Shown here in pieces: positions 17,081-27,827 of a stretch of 64,000 bases of DNA. The stretch covers positions 124,001 to 188,000 of the forward strand of contig NZ_CABPRZ010000010.1 of NCBI RefSeq assembly GCF_902459695.1. The letters are read 5' to 3'. Made by a program: the position numbers and the translations under genes. The stretch's first letter is position 1. Every line of letters starts with the position of its first letter. Under the pieces are notes generated by a model. The model ran no database searches. It worked only from the letters and a program-made list of their open reading frames with translations, and was not told where the DNA came from. Source of the stretch: Pandoraea terrae (GTDB taxonomy: Bacteria; Pseudomonadota; Gammaproteobacteria; Burkholderiales; Burkholderiaceae).

Positions 17081-19240
17081 ATGTCTGCTTCACTGCCGTC
17101 GAATGCCGACGACGAATCCAGTACCCAACCGCCCCTGTCGTTGGACACCGGGCTCGCTTCCTTTGTGATGATTGCCCGGTACCACGCGCTCGCCGTGGAG
17201 GCGGACCAAATAGCCCACGAATTCTGCGCCGACGGCAAGGCACTGGAACTGCCAGGCATGCTCCTGGCGGCCAGGCGACTCGGCCTCAAGGCCAAAGTGG
17301 TCACGCCAGTGGCGGCGCGTCTTGTCCGAACGCCGTTGCCAGCGGTAGCCGTCGCGCGAGATGGAGGCTACTTCATCGTCGCGCGATGTGACGGCGACAA
17401 GGTACTGATTCATGACCCGGTGCAAAAGCGTCCGCAGACGTTGACGTTGGCCGAATTTTCCGAGCGTTCGAATGGCCAGCTTGTCCTGTTTGCCTCGCGG
17501 GCGTCGGTTGCGGGCGACATGGCCAGATTTGACTTTACCTGGTTTGTCCCGGCCATTGTGAAATACCGGCGACTGCTTGCCGAAGTCGTCCTGGTTTCCT
17601 TCGTCTTGCAGCCGTTTGCGCTGGTGACGCCCATGTTTTTTCAGGTTGTCATGGACAAGGTGCTGGTCCATCGCGGCTTCAGCACGCTTGACGTGATCGC
17701 GGTGGGGTTGTTGGCCGTCGTGATCTTCGAGGTGCTTCTCACGGCATTGCGAACCTTTGTGTTTGCGCACACTACCAGCCGGATCGACGTCGAGCTCGGC
17801 GCCAGACTATTTCGTCATTTGCTGAATCTCCCGCTGGCCTATTTCCAGGCGAGGCGCGTTGGCGATTCCGTGGCGCGTGTTCGGGAGCTGGAAAACGTGC
17901 GTGCGTTCCTCACGGGAAATGCCATTACGTTGGTCCTGGACCTGTTTTTCTCGATCGCATTCCTGGCGGTCATGTTTCATTACAGCCCGACGTTGACATG
18001 GATTGTCGTGGGGTCCTTGCCTTGCTACATGGCGCTGACGCTGGGATTCACCCCTGCGTTGCGGGCGCGCTTGAATGAAAAATTCAATCGAGGTGCAGAG
18101 AATCAGGCTTTCCTCGTGGAAACGGTAAGCGGGATTCATACGGTCAAGGCGATGGCGGTTGAGCCGCAGTGGACGCGGAAATGGGATAAGCAGCTCGCCG
18201 CTTACGTTGCGTCGAGCTTTCGCACGGCGACGATAAGCACCGTTGCCAACGGTGGCGTGTCGCTCGTCGGCAAAGTCGTGACCGTGGCCACGATGTACTT
18301 CGGCGCGAAACTGGTCATCGAAGCTGAGTTGAGTGTTGGGCAGTTGATCGCATTCAATATGCTTGCCGGGCATGTCGCCACGCCGGTGATGCGGCTGGCC
18401 CAGATGTGGACGGACTTTCAGCAGACCGGGATATCGGTTCAGCGTCTCGGGGACATCCTCAATACGCGTACGGAAATCGCCGGTGCGAAAAGCGCCTTGC
18501 CTGCGATACGCGGTGCGATTCGGTTCGAGGGCACGACATTTCGTTACCGCCCGGATGGGCCGGAAGTGCTCAGATCGATCGAACTCGATATCCGGCAAGG
18601 CGAGGTGATCGGCATTGTCGGCCGTTCCGGTTCGGGCAAGAGCACGCTCACGAAGCTGATTCAGCGCCTGTACGTGCCTGAGCGCGGGCGGGTCCTTGTC
18701 GACGGAATCGACCTGGCACTCGTCGACGCGTCGTCGTTGCGCCGTCAGGTCGGCGTCGTGCTGCAGGAGAGCACGCTTTTCAACGGCACCGTTCGGGAAA
18801 ACATTGCGCTGATCGATCCCGGCGCGCCGCTCGAAACCGTGATGCGCGCCGCGGAACTGGCCGGTGCCCACGAGTTCATTGCCGAGCTTGCCGATGGATA
18901 CGACACGATGGTAGGCGAGCATGGGGCGACGCTTTCCGGCGGGCAGCGCCAGCGGATCGCCATTGCCCGGGCGTTGATGTCGAACCCGAGAATTCTGATC
19001 TTCGACGAAGCGACCAGCGCACTGGATTACGAGTCGGAGCGCATTGTTCAAGCCAATATGCGCGCCATCTGCCGTGGCAGAACCGTACTGATCGTGGCGC
19101 ACCGTCTGTCGGCAGTGCGCGGCGCGAACCGGATTGTCGTCATGGAGCGCGGGCAGATAGCGGAAAGCGGGGCGCACGCGGATCTTCTCAAGGACCCCAA
19201 CGGCCTTTACGCAAGACTGCATGGGATGCAGGGAGGCTGA
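17081..19240 (+). CDS. HlyB-type type I secretion ABC transporter
   Basis: A 719-residue inner-membrane exporter for RTX proteins, strongly similar along its whole length to E. coli HlyB as I remember it. Residues about 18-140 are a C39-like domain without the catalytic Cys, as expected for RTX exporters. The membrane domain follows (FDFTWFVPAIVKYRR, FFQVVMDKVLVHRGFSTL). The ATPase has Walker A GRSGSGKST (about 512), signature LSGGQRQ (about 617), Walker B ILIFDEATSALD and the H-loop His in VAHRL. ATG 17081 is chosen by length; it lacks a good ribosome binding site and GTG 17030 is possible. It is 2 bases from hlyD. Confidence 0.95.
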   Translation: MSASLPSNADDESSTQPPLSLDTGLASFVMIARYHALAVEADQIAHEFCADGKALELPGMLLAARRLGLKAKVVTPVAARLVRTPLPAVAVARDGGYFIVARCDGDKVLIHDPVQKRPQTLTLAEFSERSNGQLVLFASRASVAGDMARFDFTWFVPAIVKYRRLLAEVVLVSFVLQPFALVTPMFFQVVMDKVLVHRGFSTLDVIAVGLLAVVIFEVLLTALRTFVFAHTTSRIDVELGARLFRHLLNLPLAYFQARRVGDSVARVRELENVRAFLTGNAITLVLDLFFSIAFLAVMFHYSPTLTWIVVGSLPCYMALTLGFTPALRARLNEKFNRGAENQAFLVETVSGIHTVKAMAVEPQWTRKWDKQLAAYVASSFRTATISTVANGGVSLVGKVVTVATMYFGAKLVIEAELSVGQLIAFNMLAGHVATPVMRLAQMWTDFQQTGISVQRLGDILNTRTEIAGAKSALPAIRGAIRFEGTTFRYRPDGPEVLRSIELDIRQGEVIGIVGRSGSGKSTLTKLIQRLYVPERGRVLVDGIDLALVDASSLRRQVGVVLQESTLFNGTVRENIALIDPGAPLETVMRAAELAGAHEFIAELADGYDTMVGEHGATLSGGQRQRIAIARALMSNPRILIFDEATSALDYESERIVQANMRAICRGRTVLIVAHRLSAVRGANRIVVMERGQIAESGAHADLLKDPNGLYARLHGMQGG

Positions 19241-19242
19241 CG

Positions 19243-20670
19243 ATGACGCTCATGACGCGGTTGGGTGCATTGAGGGAATTGCTGGCGCGCCACGCCGATG
19301 CGTTGCGCGAGGCGCGGGCCGGACGCCGGCAAACCGACGCGAGGCACTACCTGGCGTATGAGGCGGATTTTCTTCCGGCTGCCTTGGCGTTGCGTGAGAA
19401 GCCCGTATCCGTGTTGCCGAGGGCGACGATGTGGACATTGATGGCCCTTGCCGAGCTCGCCGTGTTGTGGGCGGTCTTCGGGCGAGTCGACGTCGTGGCG
19501 ACGGCCCAGGGCAAATTGATCCCGAGCGATCGAACGAAGGTCATTCAGCCGGTGGAGACTGCCGCCGTTGTGGCGATTCACGTGAGTGATGGCGACAACG
19601 TTCGTGCCGGGGATGTACTGATCGAACTGGATGCAACCGCTGTGCAAGCCGATAGGGACCGGATCGCCAATGATCTTCGGGTTGAGCGCATGCAGGTGGC
19701 TCGGGCGCGCGCGATGCTCGAATCACTGGAGAAAGGCCGTGCAGTGGATCTCGACGTGCCGGAGGGTGTGACGCCGGCCGAATCGCTGGAAGCGCGCACG
19801 CATCTTTCTGGCCAATTCGCTGAGTACGAAGCGCGTATGGCGCGCATTAACGCCGAAATCGAGCGCCACGCTGCCGAAATGCGCTCAACACGTGCGCTGG
19901 TGACGAAGCTTGAACAGACGGTGCCGATTGCCCGACAACGGGCGCGCGATTTTGAAGCGCTGGCCGACAAGCAATTCGTTTCGCGGCATAGCTATCTGGA
20001 GCGCGAGCAGTTTCGCATCGAGCAGGAGGCGGATCTCGCGGCCCAACGCGGCAGATTGGGCGAAATTGCCGCTGCGTCCCGGCAAGCGGAACGGCAACGC
20101 GCGGAATTGGCTGCCCAGACGCGCCGAATTCATCTGGATGGCGTGAACGAAGGCGGGCAAAAGGTGACTGCGCTCGCGAAGGAACTTGTCAAAGCCGAAA
20201 TGCGTGAGCGCCTGATGCGGTTGGTCGCGCCAGTCGACGGCACGATACAGCAATTGGCGGTGCATACGGTCGGCGGGGTGGTGACGCCGGCTCAGGCACT
20301 GATGGCGATCGTGCCAAAAGACAACCCGGTCGAGATCGAGGCCTTTCTCGAAAACAAGGATGTCGGTTTTGTGCACGTCGGACAGGCAGTGGAGGTCAAG
20401 GTCGAAACGTTTCAATACACCAAGTACGGAACGGTTCCGGGAAAGGTGATCAGCATTTCCGATGATGCGATCAGGGACGAAAAGCGCGGGCTGATCTATG
20501 CGGCGCGAATTGGCTTGGCGCGCTCATCGATCGGCGTGGATGGGAAAGCACTGAAGTTGTCTTCCGGTATGGCGGTCACTGCGGAGATCAAGACGGGACG
20601 GCGGCGCGTGATTGAGTATTTCTTGAGTCCGTTGATGCAATACAAGGCGGAGAGCCTTCGGGAGAGATAG
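19243..20670 (+). CDS. HlyD-type periplasmic adaptor (membrane fusion protein)
   Basis: A 475-residue adaptor linking the ABC transporter to the TolC-type channel. It has a short cytoplasmic N-terminus, one membrane segment at about residues 64-82, a lipoyl-like half motif around QPVETAAVVAIHVSDGDNV, a long helical hairpin (about 150-310, rich in R, E, A and Q), the second lipoyl half (LVAPVDGTIQQLAVHTVGG) and a beta-barrel domain. Length and motifs match HlyD. The start lies 2 bases after the transporter stop, so the two are translated as a unit. The next gene follows after an AT-rich 124-base gap. Confidence 0.95.
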   Translation: MTLMTRLGALRELLARHADALREARAGRRQTDARHYLAYEADFLPAALALREKPVSVLPRATMWTLMALAELAVLWAVFGRVDVVATAQGKLIPSDRTKVIQPVETAAVVAIHVSDGDNVRAGDVLIELDATAVQADRDRIANDLRVERMQVARARAMLESLEKGRAVDLDVPEGVTPAESLEARTHLSGQFAEYEARMARINAEIERHAAEMRSTRALVTKLEQTVPIARQRARDFEALADKQFVSRHSYLEREQFRIEQEADLAAQRGRLGEIAAASRQAERQRAELAAQTRRIHLDGVNEGGQKVTALAKELVKAEMRERLMRLVAPVDGTIQQLAVHTVGGVVTPAQALMAIVPKDNPVEIEAFLENKDVGFVHVGQAVEVKVETFQYTKYGTVPGKVISISDDAIRDEKRGLIYAARIGLARSSIGVDGKALKLSSGMAVTAEIKTGRRRVIEYFLSPLMQYKAESLRER

Positions 20671-20794
20671 ATTTTTTGATGTTGTATTGGTGATTGGTTT
20701 TACTATATTTAGTAATACGAAATTTATGATGGTTGTTGCATGAGTGTTTTTGTTTGATGGTTAATTGTTCGCATCTATTTAATGGGAGAAGCTT

Positions 20795-21325
20795 GTGTTT
20801 CGATTGCGATATTTTGTGTTCTGTATGTGGAATGTTTTATTCGCTCTGTCGGCCTTGTTGGCGGTGATGACGCCATCAGATGTGTTGCATCATGAGTGGG
20901 CCGAGAAATGGGTGGAAAGCATATTGACGTTAATCCCTGAGTTGCTTGATGTGCCAAATGAATCTCATGCTGTGCAGGTTGTTCCGTTTTATCACGCGAC
21001 AATGATTGCATTAATGCTCGTATTTGTCCCTCTGTCGATATTTGGTGGCGTGCGATTGCCTTCGGTGGAGCGGGAGAAAATCTATGCGAACTTCCCGGAA
21101 AAGATGAAGTGGGTGTGGATATTTGTTATTTCAATTGTCGGGGTATGTGGTGCGTTGATTGTTTTGAAAGTGGGGTATGTGCAAGGTAAGGGGAGCATCT
21201 TGTGGTATTCGCGCTTTCATTTGTTTTTCGGGGGGTATTTGCCGTATTTGGTGATAGCTTTCTCTTCCTATTGCGCTGCGGTTGCGGTTTGTGGTTTTAG
21301 GGAGTATTCAAGGGAAAACGGTTAG
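20795..21325 (+). CDS. Small membrane protein of unknown family, copy A
   Basis: A 176-residue protein with about four hydrophobic segments (near residues 8-25, 68-88, 105-128 and 145-168). It starts at GTG 20795, with GGGAGA seven bases upstream. I do not recognise the family. It is clearly a paralogue of the next gene: shared elements are PSDVL near residue 28, a P-LL-VP-ES block, QVV-FYHATM, and a late WYSR-GG-PY block. Its codons are strikingly AT-rich compared with all flanking metabolic genes. Its place between hlyD and the RTX gene suggests an accessory role in export, folding or self-protection; this is inference. Confidence 0.7.
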   Translation: MFRLRYFVFCMWNVLFALSALLAVMTPSDVLHHEWAEKWVESILTLIPELLDVPNESHAVQVVPFYHATMIALMLVFVPLSIFGGVRLPSVEREKIYANFPEKMKWVWIFVISIVGVCGALIVLKVGYVQGKGSILWYSRFHLFFGGYLPYLVIAFSSYCAAVAVCGFREYSRENG

Positions 21326-21406
21326 TTTTCGTGAGGGCGCTCGTGTTTTGGATTGGGTGTTTGGATATCAAGTTAAAGACATTTTTTGGAAATTAGGTGG
21401 TGATGC

Positions 21407-21979
21407 TTGAGATCTATATCGCATAAGCCAAATCGAAGGGATAAGTTATTTTCTGTTGCATTGTTCGGCGGCCAGTTTTTTATTTCCACCGTTCTTTCAT
21501 TGTTGATTCCTTCTGACGTGTTGACGTTTGAATCGGCGCGAATTTGGGTTTTTTCGATTTTAAAGGTTGCGCCGAAATTGCTGAATGTTCCGTCCGAGTC
21601 CCTCATTCCTCAGGTCGTGATTTTCTACCATGCGACGATGGTCGCAATATTTATCGCATTGGTGCCGGTTGCGTTATTTTATGGTGCAACGGTATCCCTT
21701 AGGGTGCATGTTGTAAATATCCGTAAGTTTCGCTCAAAATCTCGGATGATATTCTCTTTTATTATTTCCGTGGGTGCATTATTTTTTGCGTGGTTAATTT
21801 TGCCTGGAGGTGGATATGGATTCGGGAGGGGGGAGTTATTTTGGTATTCAAGAATCACCATATTCTTGGGAGGATTTATTCCATACTGGATAATGATGTT
21901 ATCCCTGATTGCTAGCGCGATTATCGCTGCGGAGCTGTTCTTTTGGTCTAAAAAACTTCCGTGGTTATATCGTCAATAG
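21407..21979 (+). CDS. Small membrane protein of unknown family, copy B
   Basis: A 190-residue hydrophobic protein, paralogous to copy A just upstream. It shares PSDVL, VPSES, QVVIFYHATM and the WYSR...GG.IPY ending. Four membrane segments are likely. The frame is closed by a stop at 21401, so TTG 21407 is the only sensible start for the full protein; AGGTGGTG lies upstream. ATG 21403 is in another frame and gives only seven codons. Base composition is AT-rich like copy A. The stop is 28 bases before the RTX gene, so it should be cotranscribed with it. Function unknown. Confidence 0.68.
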   Translation: MRSISHKPNRRDKLFSVALFGGQFFISTVLSLLIPSDVLTFESARIWVFSILKVAPKLLNVPSESLIPQVVIFYHATMVAIFIALVPVALFYGATVSLRVHVVNIRKFRSKSRMIFSFIISVGALFFAWLILPGGGYGFGRGELFWYSRITIFLGGFIPYWIMMLSLIASAIIAAELFFWSKKLPWLYRQ

Positions 21980-23913
21980 TGCGATTCTAAAATTTAGAAG
22001 GAAAAAATGAGTTCAAACGATAATAGTCATCGCGTGATACGAATTGTATTTGATTCCAGTATGGGCGCTTTTAGTCAAGGTATGCAGGATGCGTTGGCGA
22101 AGGCGTTAAAGGGGGCGGATGCTCAAACAAAGTTGGCGGCAAAGATTCCAGGAGCGAAAATCTGGTTGGTCGGAAACTTGGGAAATACGCTTCAGATAGG
22201 CGTTGGCCTTGGTGAAGGTGACGCCAATATTGTTGGTGAGGCACTCTTCAAAATCATCGGGAGCTCGATTGGCGGGGCCGTAGGAGCCACGGTGTTTGGC
22301 ACAGTTGGTGCGCTAGTGCCTGTGCCTGGCGGGGCTTGGATTGGTCGAATCGGTGGCGCAGTCGGCGGGGCTTACTACGGGGAAAACAAGATTGCCGCCC
22401 GGCTCTGGAAGGAACTCACCGAAGCCTCCGGAAAGAACGCCATTCTTGATCTCGGCTTCACCCGGATGGAATTCAGTCTCAAAGACGCACCGCGAGTCTT
22501 GGGCCCCGGTGAAAATGTCCCAATTTCAGAAACCGCGACGGTGTTCAAACCCGTAGCTAGCCCCACCGACACGACATCCATCGACGTAGCGAGACAAACT
22601 GCAGACGGGCACACGGAAATCCTTGGTGGAGCTTGGCAGTTCACCCGCGACGCCAATGCCGCACCTTCCGACCAAAACTACACGATCAAGAAAGGCGACA
22701 GTCTCTGGCAACTGGCGATACGAGACGGCGTCAGCGTAGAAGACTACATCCGCGCCAATCCTCAAATCAAGAATCCTGACCTGGTCCACGAAGGCCAGAT
22801 CATCAACCGCCCGAGCTTGCCGGCCGTCACCAACGATTTCGATCTGAACGTCAACCCCGACAGCCGCATCGCGAGCGAAGGTGCGAGCGACTTCGCGCAA
22901 CAGACGCAACGCGTCGAAGACGGCATTGTCATCAGTGGTGGCAGTTGGAATGTCCGCGCAGACCGCGACAAGTTGAATCACGATCAAAGCGCCGCAGGTT
23001 TCATCGACAACACCGCATCCGTGGCAGCCTCGCGCATTCTTGCGGACGGCTGGCGGCCGGGCAACGGCAACCTGTCGACGCCCGTCATCGACCGCGTGCC
23101 GCTCGAAGACGGCAATAGCGTGCTGAACGGCGTCAACGGCGCGATCATCAACACCATCGGTGCGTGGGCGCAGAAGGCCGCGCCGACCGATCCCCTGATA
23201 CTGGATCTGAATGGCGATGGCGTACGACTGACCGACTACGGCACGGCGCCCGTCTGGTTCGATGCCGACAACGATGGCGGAAGCCTGGAGCAGACCGGGT
23301 GGGTATCGCCCGAAGATGGCATTGTTGTCATGGACCGCAACGGCAATGACAAGATCGACAATATGTCCGAAGTCCTCTCGGAATACTTCACCGGCGAAGC
23401 CGGCAGTGAGGGAACGCCGGGAGAAAAACGATACAAGGACGGTTTCGCAGCCCTCAAGAGCCTCGACAGCAACAACGACAACGTCTTCGACAATCGCGAT
23501 GACGCCTGGCAGCAAGTCACGGTGTGGGTCGACGCCAACCACGACGGCAAGAGCTGGATCGACGCCAACGGCAATGGCCAGCTGGATCCGAACGAAGCCT
23601 CCGAACTGAAAACGCTTGATGATCTGGGTATTACAAGCATCGATCTCAACCCGGTTCGACAGAGCGGTGAAGTGCGAGACGGCAATGAAGTGCTCGCGCG
23701 CGGGACATTCGTCCAGCACGGCGGGACGAAAGAAGCCGTAGGCGCCAATTTGCTGGTGAATCCGAATGGCAGCACGTTCGAGCAAAGCGGCAGCGGCACC
23801 GTGGTGCACACGGAACAGGGCGACAAACGCCTTGCACCCGGGAGTGCATACGTCGCCGGCGATGACGCCGGCGAAACCATCGACGTGGCGCAAAAAGGCG
23901 TGCGCAATGCCGT

Positions 23914-24465
23914 AGGCGGACGGGGCAACGACGCCTTGAAGGGCGATGCCGGCAATAATTGGTTGGCGGGAGGTATCGGCGCAGATCGTCTTGAAGGCGG
24001 CGACGGTGACGATGTACTGCTGATCGATGCAGACGACACATACGTGGACGGCGGCGCGGGGGTGGACATCGCTCACGTCGTTGGCGATCGTGCCGTCACG
24101 CTCAATCTCGCGGATACCGAGGTCGAAATCGTACATGGCGGGCGCGGGAACGACGTGTTGGTCGGCGGCGGGCGCAACAGCGTCTACATCGCGGGCGGCG
24201 CCGGTGATGACATCATCGTTGGCGGCGCCGGAAACGATGCGCTCTCGGGCGAGGATGGCGACGACATCATCGACGGCGGCGCGGGCAACGACGTGATCCG
24301 GGGGCACCGTGGGCGCGACCGTCTGTTCGGCGGCGATGGTGACGACTCTCTCGACGGTGGTGCCGACGACGACGTGTTGATGGGCGGCGCCGGCAACGAT
24401 GTACTTCGCGGCGGCGGTGGCGACGACAGCATCGATGGCGGCGACGGCACCGATATCGTCCAGTT
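23914..24465 (+). repeat. RTX nonapeptide repeats, block 1
   Basis: About sixteen copies of the calcium-binding GGxGxDxUx repeat, for example GGAGDDIIV, GGAGNDALS and GGDGDDSLD. They sit in the N-terminal half of the giant protein, before the protease domain. Confidence 0.9.
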
Positions 24466-25272
24466 GTCCGGCAGCTTCTCCGAGTACCGAGTGACTCGAG
24501 GGGACGGTGGCGTCTGGATCAGCGATACGGTCGCTGGACGTGATGGCACCGACTTCGTCAAGGACGTCGAAAAGGCCAGCTTCAAAGATTTGACTTGGGT
24601 CGAGCTTCCGGGCGGTACCAGCGCTGGCCTGGAAAATCCAATGCCGGTTACCGATGTCGTCTTGGTCGACAAGAACGGAAAGCCCCTCGAGCGTCACGGC
24701 ACGCATCTGATCGCAAAAGAGCAACTGGTGGCCAACGACATCGATTACCAGGACGATGTCCTGCGCATCTCGGAAGTCATGGAGGCAGTCGGAGGCGCCG
24801 TCGCGCTCACGGACGCCGGTGACGTGCTTTTCACTCCCGACGCGAGTTTCACAGGCGTGATGCGCTTCAAATATACGGTGGCCGATGCCAAGGGCAACCC
24901 GGCGGCGATCGTGACGCGGGTTGCTACCGGTGAACAGGCGTCGATGCGAGCCGCAGTGTTCCTGAAAACGAGCGACCTGCCGTCAGATAATCTCGTGACC
25001 GATCAATGGTATCTGAACGACACGAATGTCCTGCCGGTCTGGCGCGACTACAGCGGCAAGGGCGTGCGTATCGGCCAATTCGAAACCAACGGCGCATTCG
25101 GAAACAGCAAGGAAATCCTTGATTTTCGGCACCCGGATCTCAAGGACAACATTGACCCGGTCTGGCTGGCCGATGCTACCCCCGGGCGCAGGGCGGGCGA
25201 AGGGGCGGACGGCAAGACGTCGGAGCACGCAACCTTGGTCGCCGGCGTCATGGTGGCATCCAAAAATGGAGC

Positions 25273-25279
25273 GGGGGGG
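25273..25279 (+). other. Seven-G homopolymer at the frameshift point
   Basis: The run follows GC in GGA GCG. With seven Gs the frame leaves the protease fold (NGAGGRRRR) and stops at 25366. With six Gs it continues as NGAGGVGVAYGATLGG, the expected subtilisin continuation. Confidence 0.85.
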
Positions 25280-26651
25280 CGTCGGCGTCGCGTACGGGGC
25301 AACCCTTGGCGGCCATTGGCTCGACGCCAACGATTTGACTTCCCTCGCGCGCATGCAGGAGTATGACGTCGTCAACCATAGCTGGGGATCCAGCGATCGG
25401 TTCTCCCTTCGTTATGATAAGGCGTCGATCGGGGACACGTCGCCAGAATATCTCGATGCGCTGAAGCGTGGGCGAGGTGGTCTTGGCACGGTCATTGTCA
25501 TGGCGGCAGGCAACGATCGTGCCGTCGGTGGCAACGGAAACTACAGCAGCCTGACGAATTCACGCACCAGCATCGTTGTCGGCGCCGTCAACGCCGAAAC
25601 GGACCTGGGGCGACTTCAGGTTCGCGGCAAGCCATTCTCATCCCCGGGGGCCAGCATTCTCGTCAGCGCGCCGGGATCGAACATTGCATCCACGTCCAGT
25701 CTGCTTCAGAACGCGAACGGCTCCACGTTCGGCGCCGATGCCAAGACGGTACAGGGCACGAGTTTCGCGACGCCGATTGTGTCCGGCATCGTTGCATTGA
25801 TGCTGGAAGCCAACCCCAGGCTGGGCTATCGCGACGTTCAGGAAATCCTGGCGTTATCGGCGCGCAAAGTCGACGATGCACAGACGACGTGGCAGACAAA
25901 CGGAGCGACGCGCTGGAACGGGGGCGGTATGCATGTCAGTCATGACTACGGATATGGTCAGGTCGACGCACGCGCGGCGGTTCAGTTGGCACAGACGTGG
26001 GACGATCAACAAACGGAGAACAATCTGTTCGGCGCCCGCAAGGCGCCGGAATCCGGCCTGCTCGATCAGGCAATCCCTGACGGGAATGCGGACGGATTCA
26101 AACATTCACTAAGCATTTCCCAGACCGGCGTCACGACCGAACACGTTGAAGTGCGTATCCGGCTCACGCATGCGCGCCCTGGCGATCTGATCATCAAACT
26201 GATTTCGCCATCCGGCACCGAATCCGTCCTCATGGATCGCCCGGGAAAAAGCCCCGGTGATCCAGCCTCGCGGGGCGATGCGAGCTTCAATAAATCGAAC
26301 ACGCTCGATTTCGTATTCGGATCAGCGCTTCATCGAGGCGAGAGTGCCGACGGCAACTGGACGCTGCAGGTCATCGATACGGTGACGGGCGATACCGGTG
26401 TGCTGCATGAGTGGAGCCTGAATGCCATGGGCCACGCGGCAACGGCCAATGATCAGTATGTCTACACGGATGAATTCGCCGAGTTGGCGGGCAATGGCCG
26501 CAACGTGTTGAAGGATACGAATGGCGGCAGCGACACGATCAACGTCGCGGCAGTTTCGAGCAGCACCCGCGTCGATCTCTCGGCCGGTACGGCCTTGGTC
26601 GCAGGGGCCGCACTGTCGATCGAGAACGCCAATACGATCGAAAACATCGTC

Positions 26652-26808
26652 GGCGGAGAATTTGACGACGTGTTGACCGGGAACGACGAGGTGAATGTCC
26701 TTGTTGGCGGCCGGGGTAACGATACGCTCTCCGGCAATGGGGGCATGGATGCGCTGTTCGGGGGGCTCGGCGACGACATTCTGACGGGTGGGACAGGTGC
26801 GGATTTCT
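26652..26808 (+). repeat. RTX nonapeptide repeats, block 2
   Basis: Repeats such as GGRGNDTLS, GGLGDDILT and GGTGADFFV, followed by a serralysin-like ADTITDFVVGEDRIVLSG strand. They come directly after the P domain region. Confidence 0.85.
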
Positions 26809-27138
26809 TCGTCATCGAACGCAACGCCGGTTCGGCCGACACGATCACCGATTTTGTTGTGGGCGAAGATCGCATCGTATTGTCAGGAATGGGCGCGAAC
26901 GCGCAGTCGCAGTTGCGCTTTTCGCAAGACGGGGCGGACTCGTGCATGAGTCTCTCTGATGGGCAGACGATCGTTCTGAAGAACGTCGATGCCGGTAAAT
27001 TGACGCTTGGGGACTTTGTCAGTGTTGATGAGGGCGTTCGGCCACGGGACATCGCTCACGGCCGCATGTTCGGCTTCGACAGCAACGCTGCCAAGGCGCA
27101 GGCAGTACTGCCTGACGGCGGTGTGACCTTCTGGGCCG

Positions 27139-27390
27139 GTGATGGCGATGACCGGGTATTCGGGGGCAGCGACAACGATATTATCCATGGCGGCGGCAAC
27201 GATGTGCTGGTTGGGGAAATCGCCACCGACGCGCCATTGGGCGGCGACGACATCATTTATGGCGGCCCGGGAGATGACGTCGTCCGGGGTGGCCCGGGCA
27301 ATGATGTCCTATGGGGCAACGAGGGATTGGATTACCTGAATGGCGATGCCGGCGACGATACGCTATATCTCGAAGGCGACCAGGGGCTGG
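27139..27390 (+). repeat. RTX nonapeptide repeats, block 3
   Basis: Repeats GDGDDRVFG, GGPGDDVVR, GGPGNDVLW and GDAGDDTLY, interrupted by one short insertion. Confidence 0.85.
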
Positions 27391-27827
27391 TGGACTTCGA
27401 GGGGGGCGATCTCTTTGCCCGCACCCTCAATTTGGGGGGCGGTGCGTTGACCGGTGCCGGGGCGGCGGGGGCCGCCGGCGATGACCGCTTTGTTGTCGTC
27501 GAAGACCTCAGTCACACCGCATCGAATGGCGTGATGAAGAATCTGATCAACGATTTCGAAGTCGACAATCCCAACGAAAAAATCGATCTATCGCAGATCC
27601 GGGCCGTGTCATCGTTCGACGATTTGACCTTCAGCAATATGGTCATCGCCGGCCAACAATTCTTGCGCGTTTTTCTGGGCGAGATGAAATCGGGAACGCA
27701 ATACGTCACCCTTCGCGGCATCCAGCAGGCGCAATTGTCGGCGCAGAACTTTATTTTTGGCGGGCCAGACAGGCAGGTGACGCCGAATCAAGTGCGAATC
27801 TCCGGAGCCCCCTGGGGTTACGTGGTG

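Noticed and set aside
21403-21426. ATG at 21403 as the start of membrane protein copy B
   Set aside because: It is out of frame and meets a stop after seven codons; TTG 21407 opens the paralogous protein.
22526-24724. 732-codon minus-strand open frame
   Set aside because: It is the complement of the RTX repeats and EF-hand-like loops; its Val/Ala/Asp pattern mirrors those repeats and no independent domain is seen.
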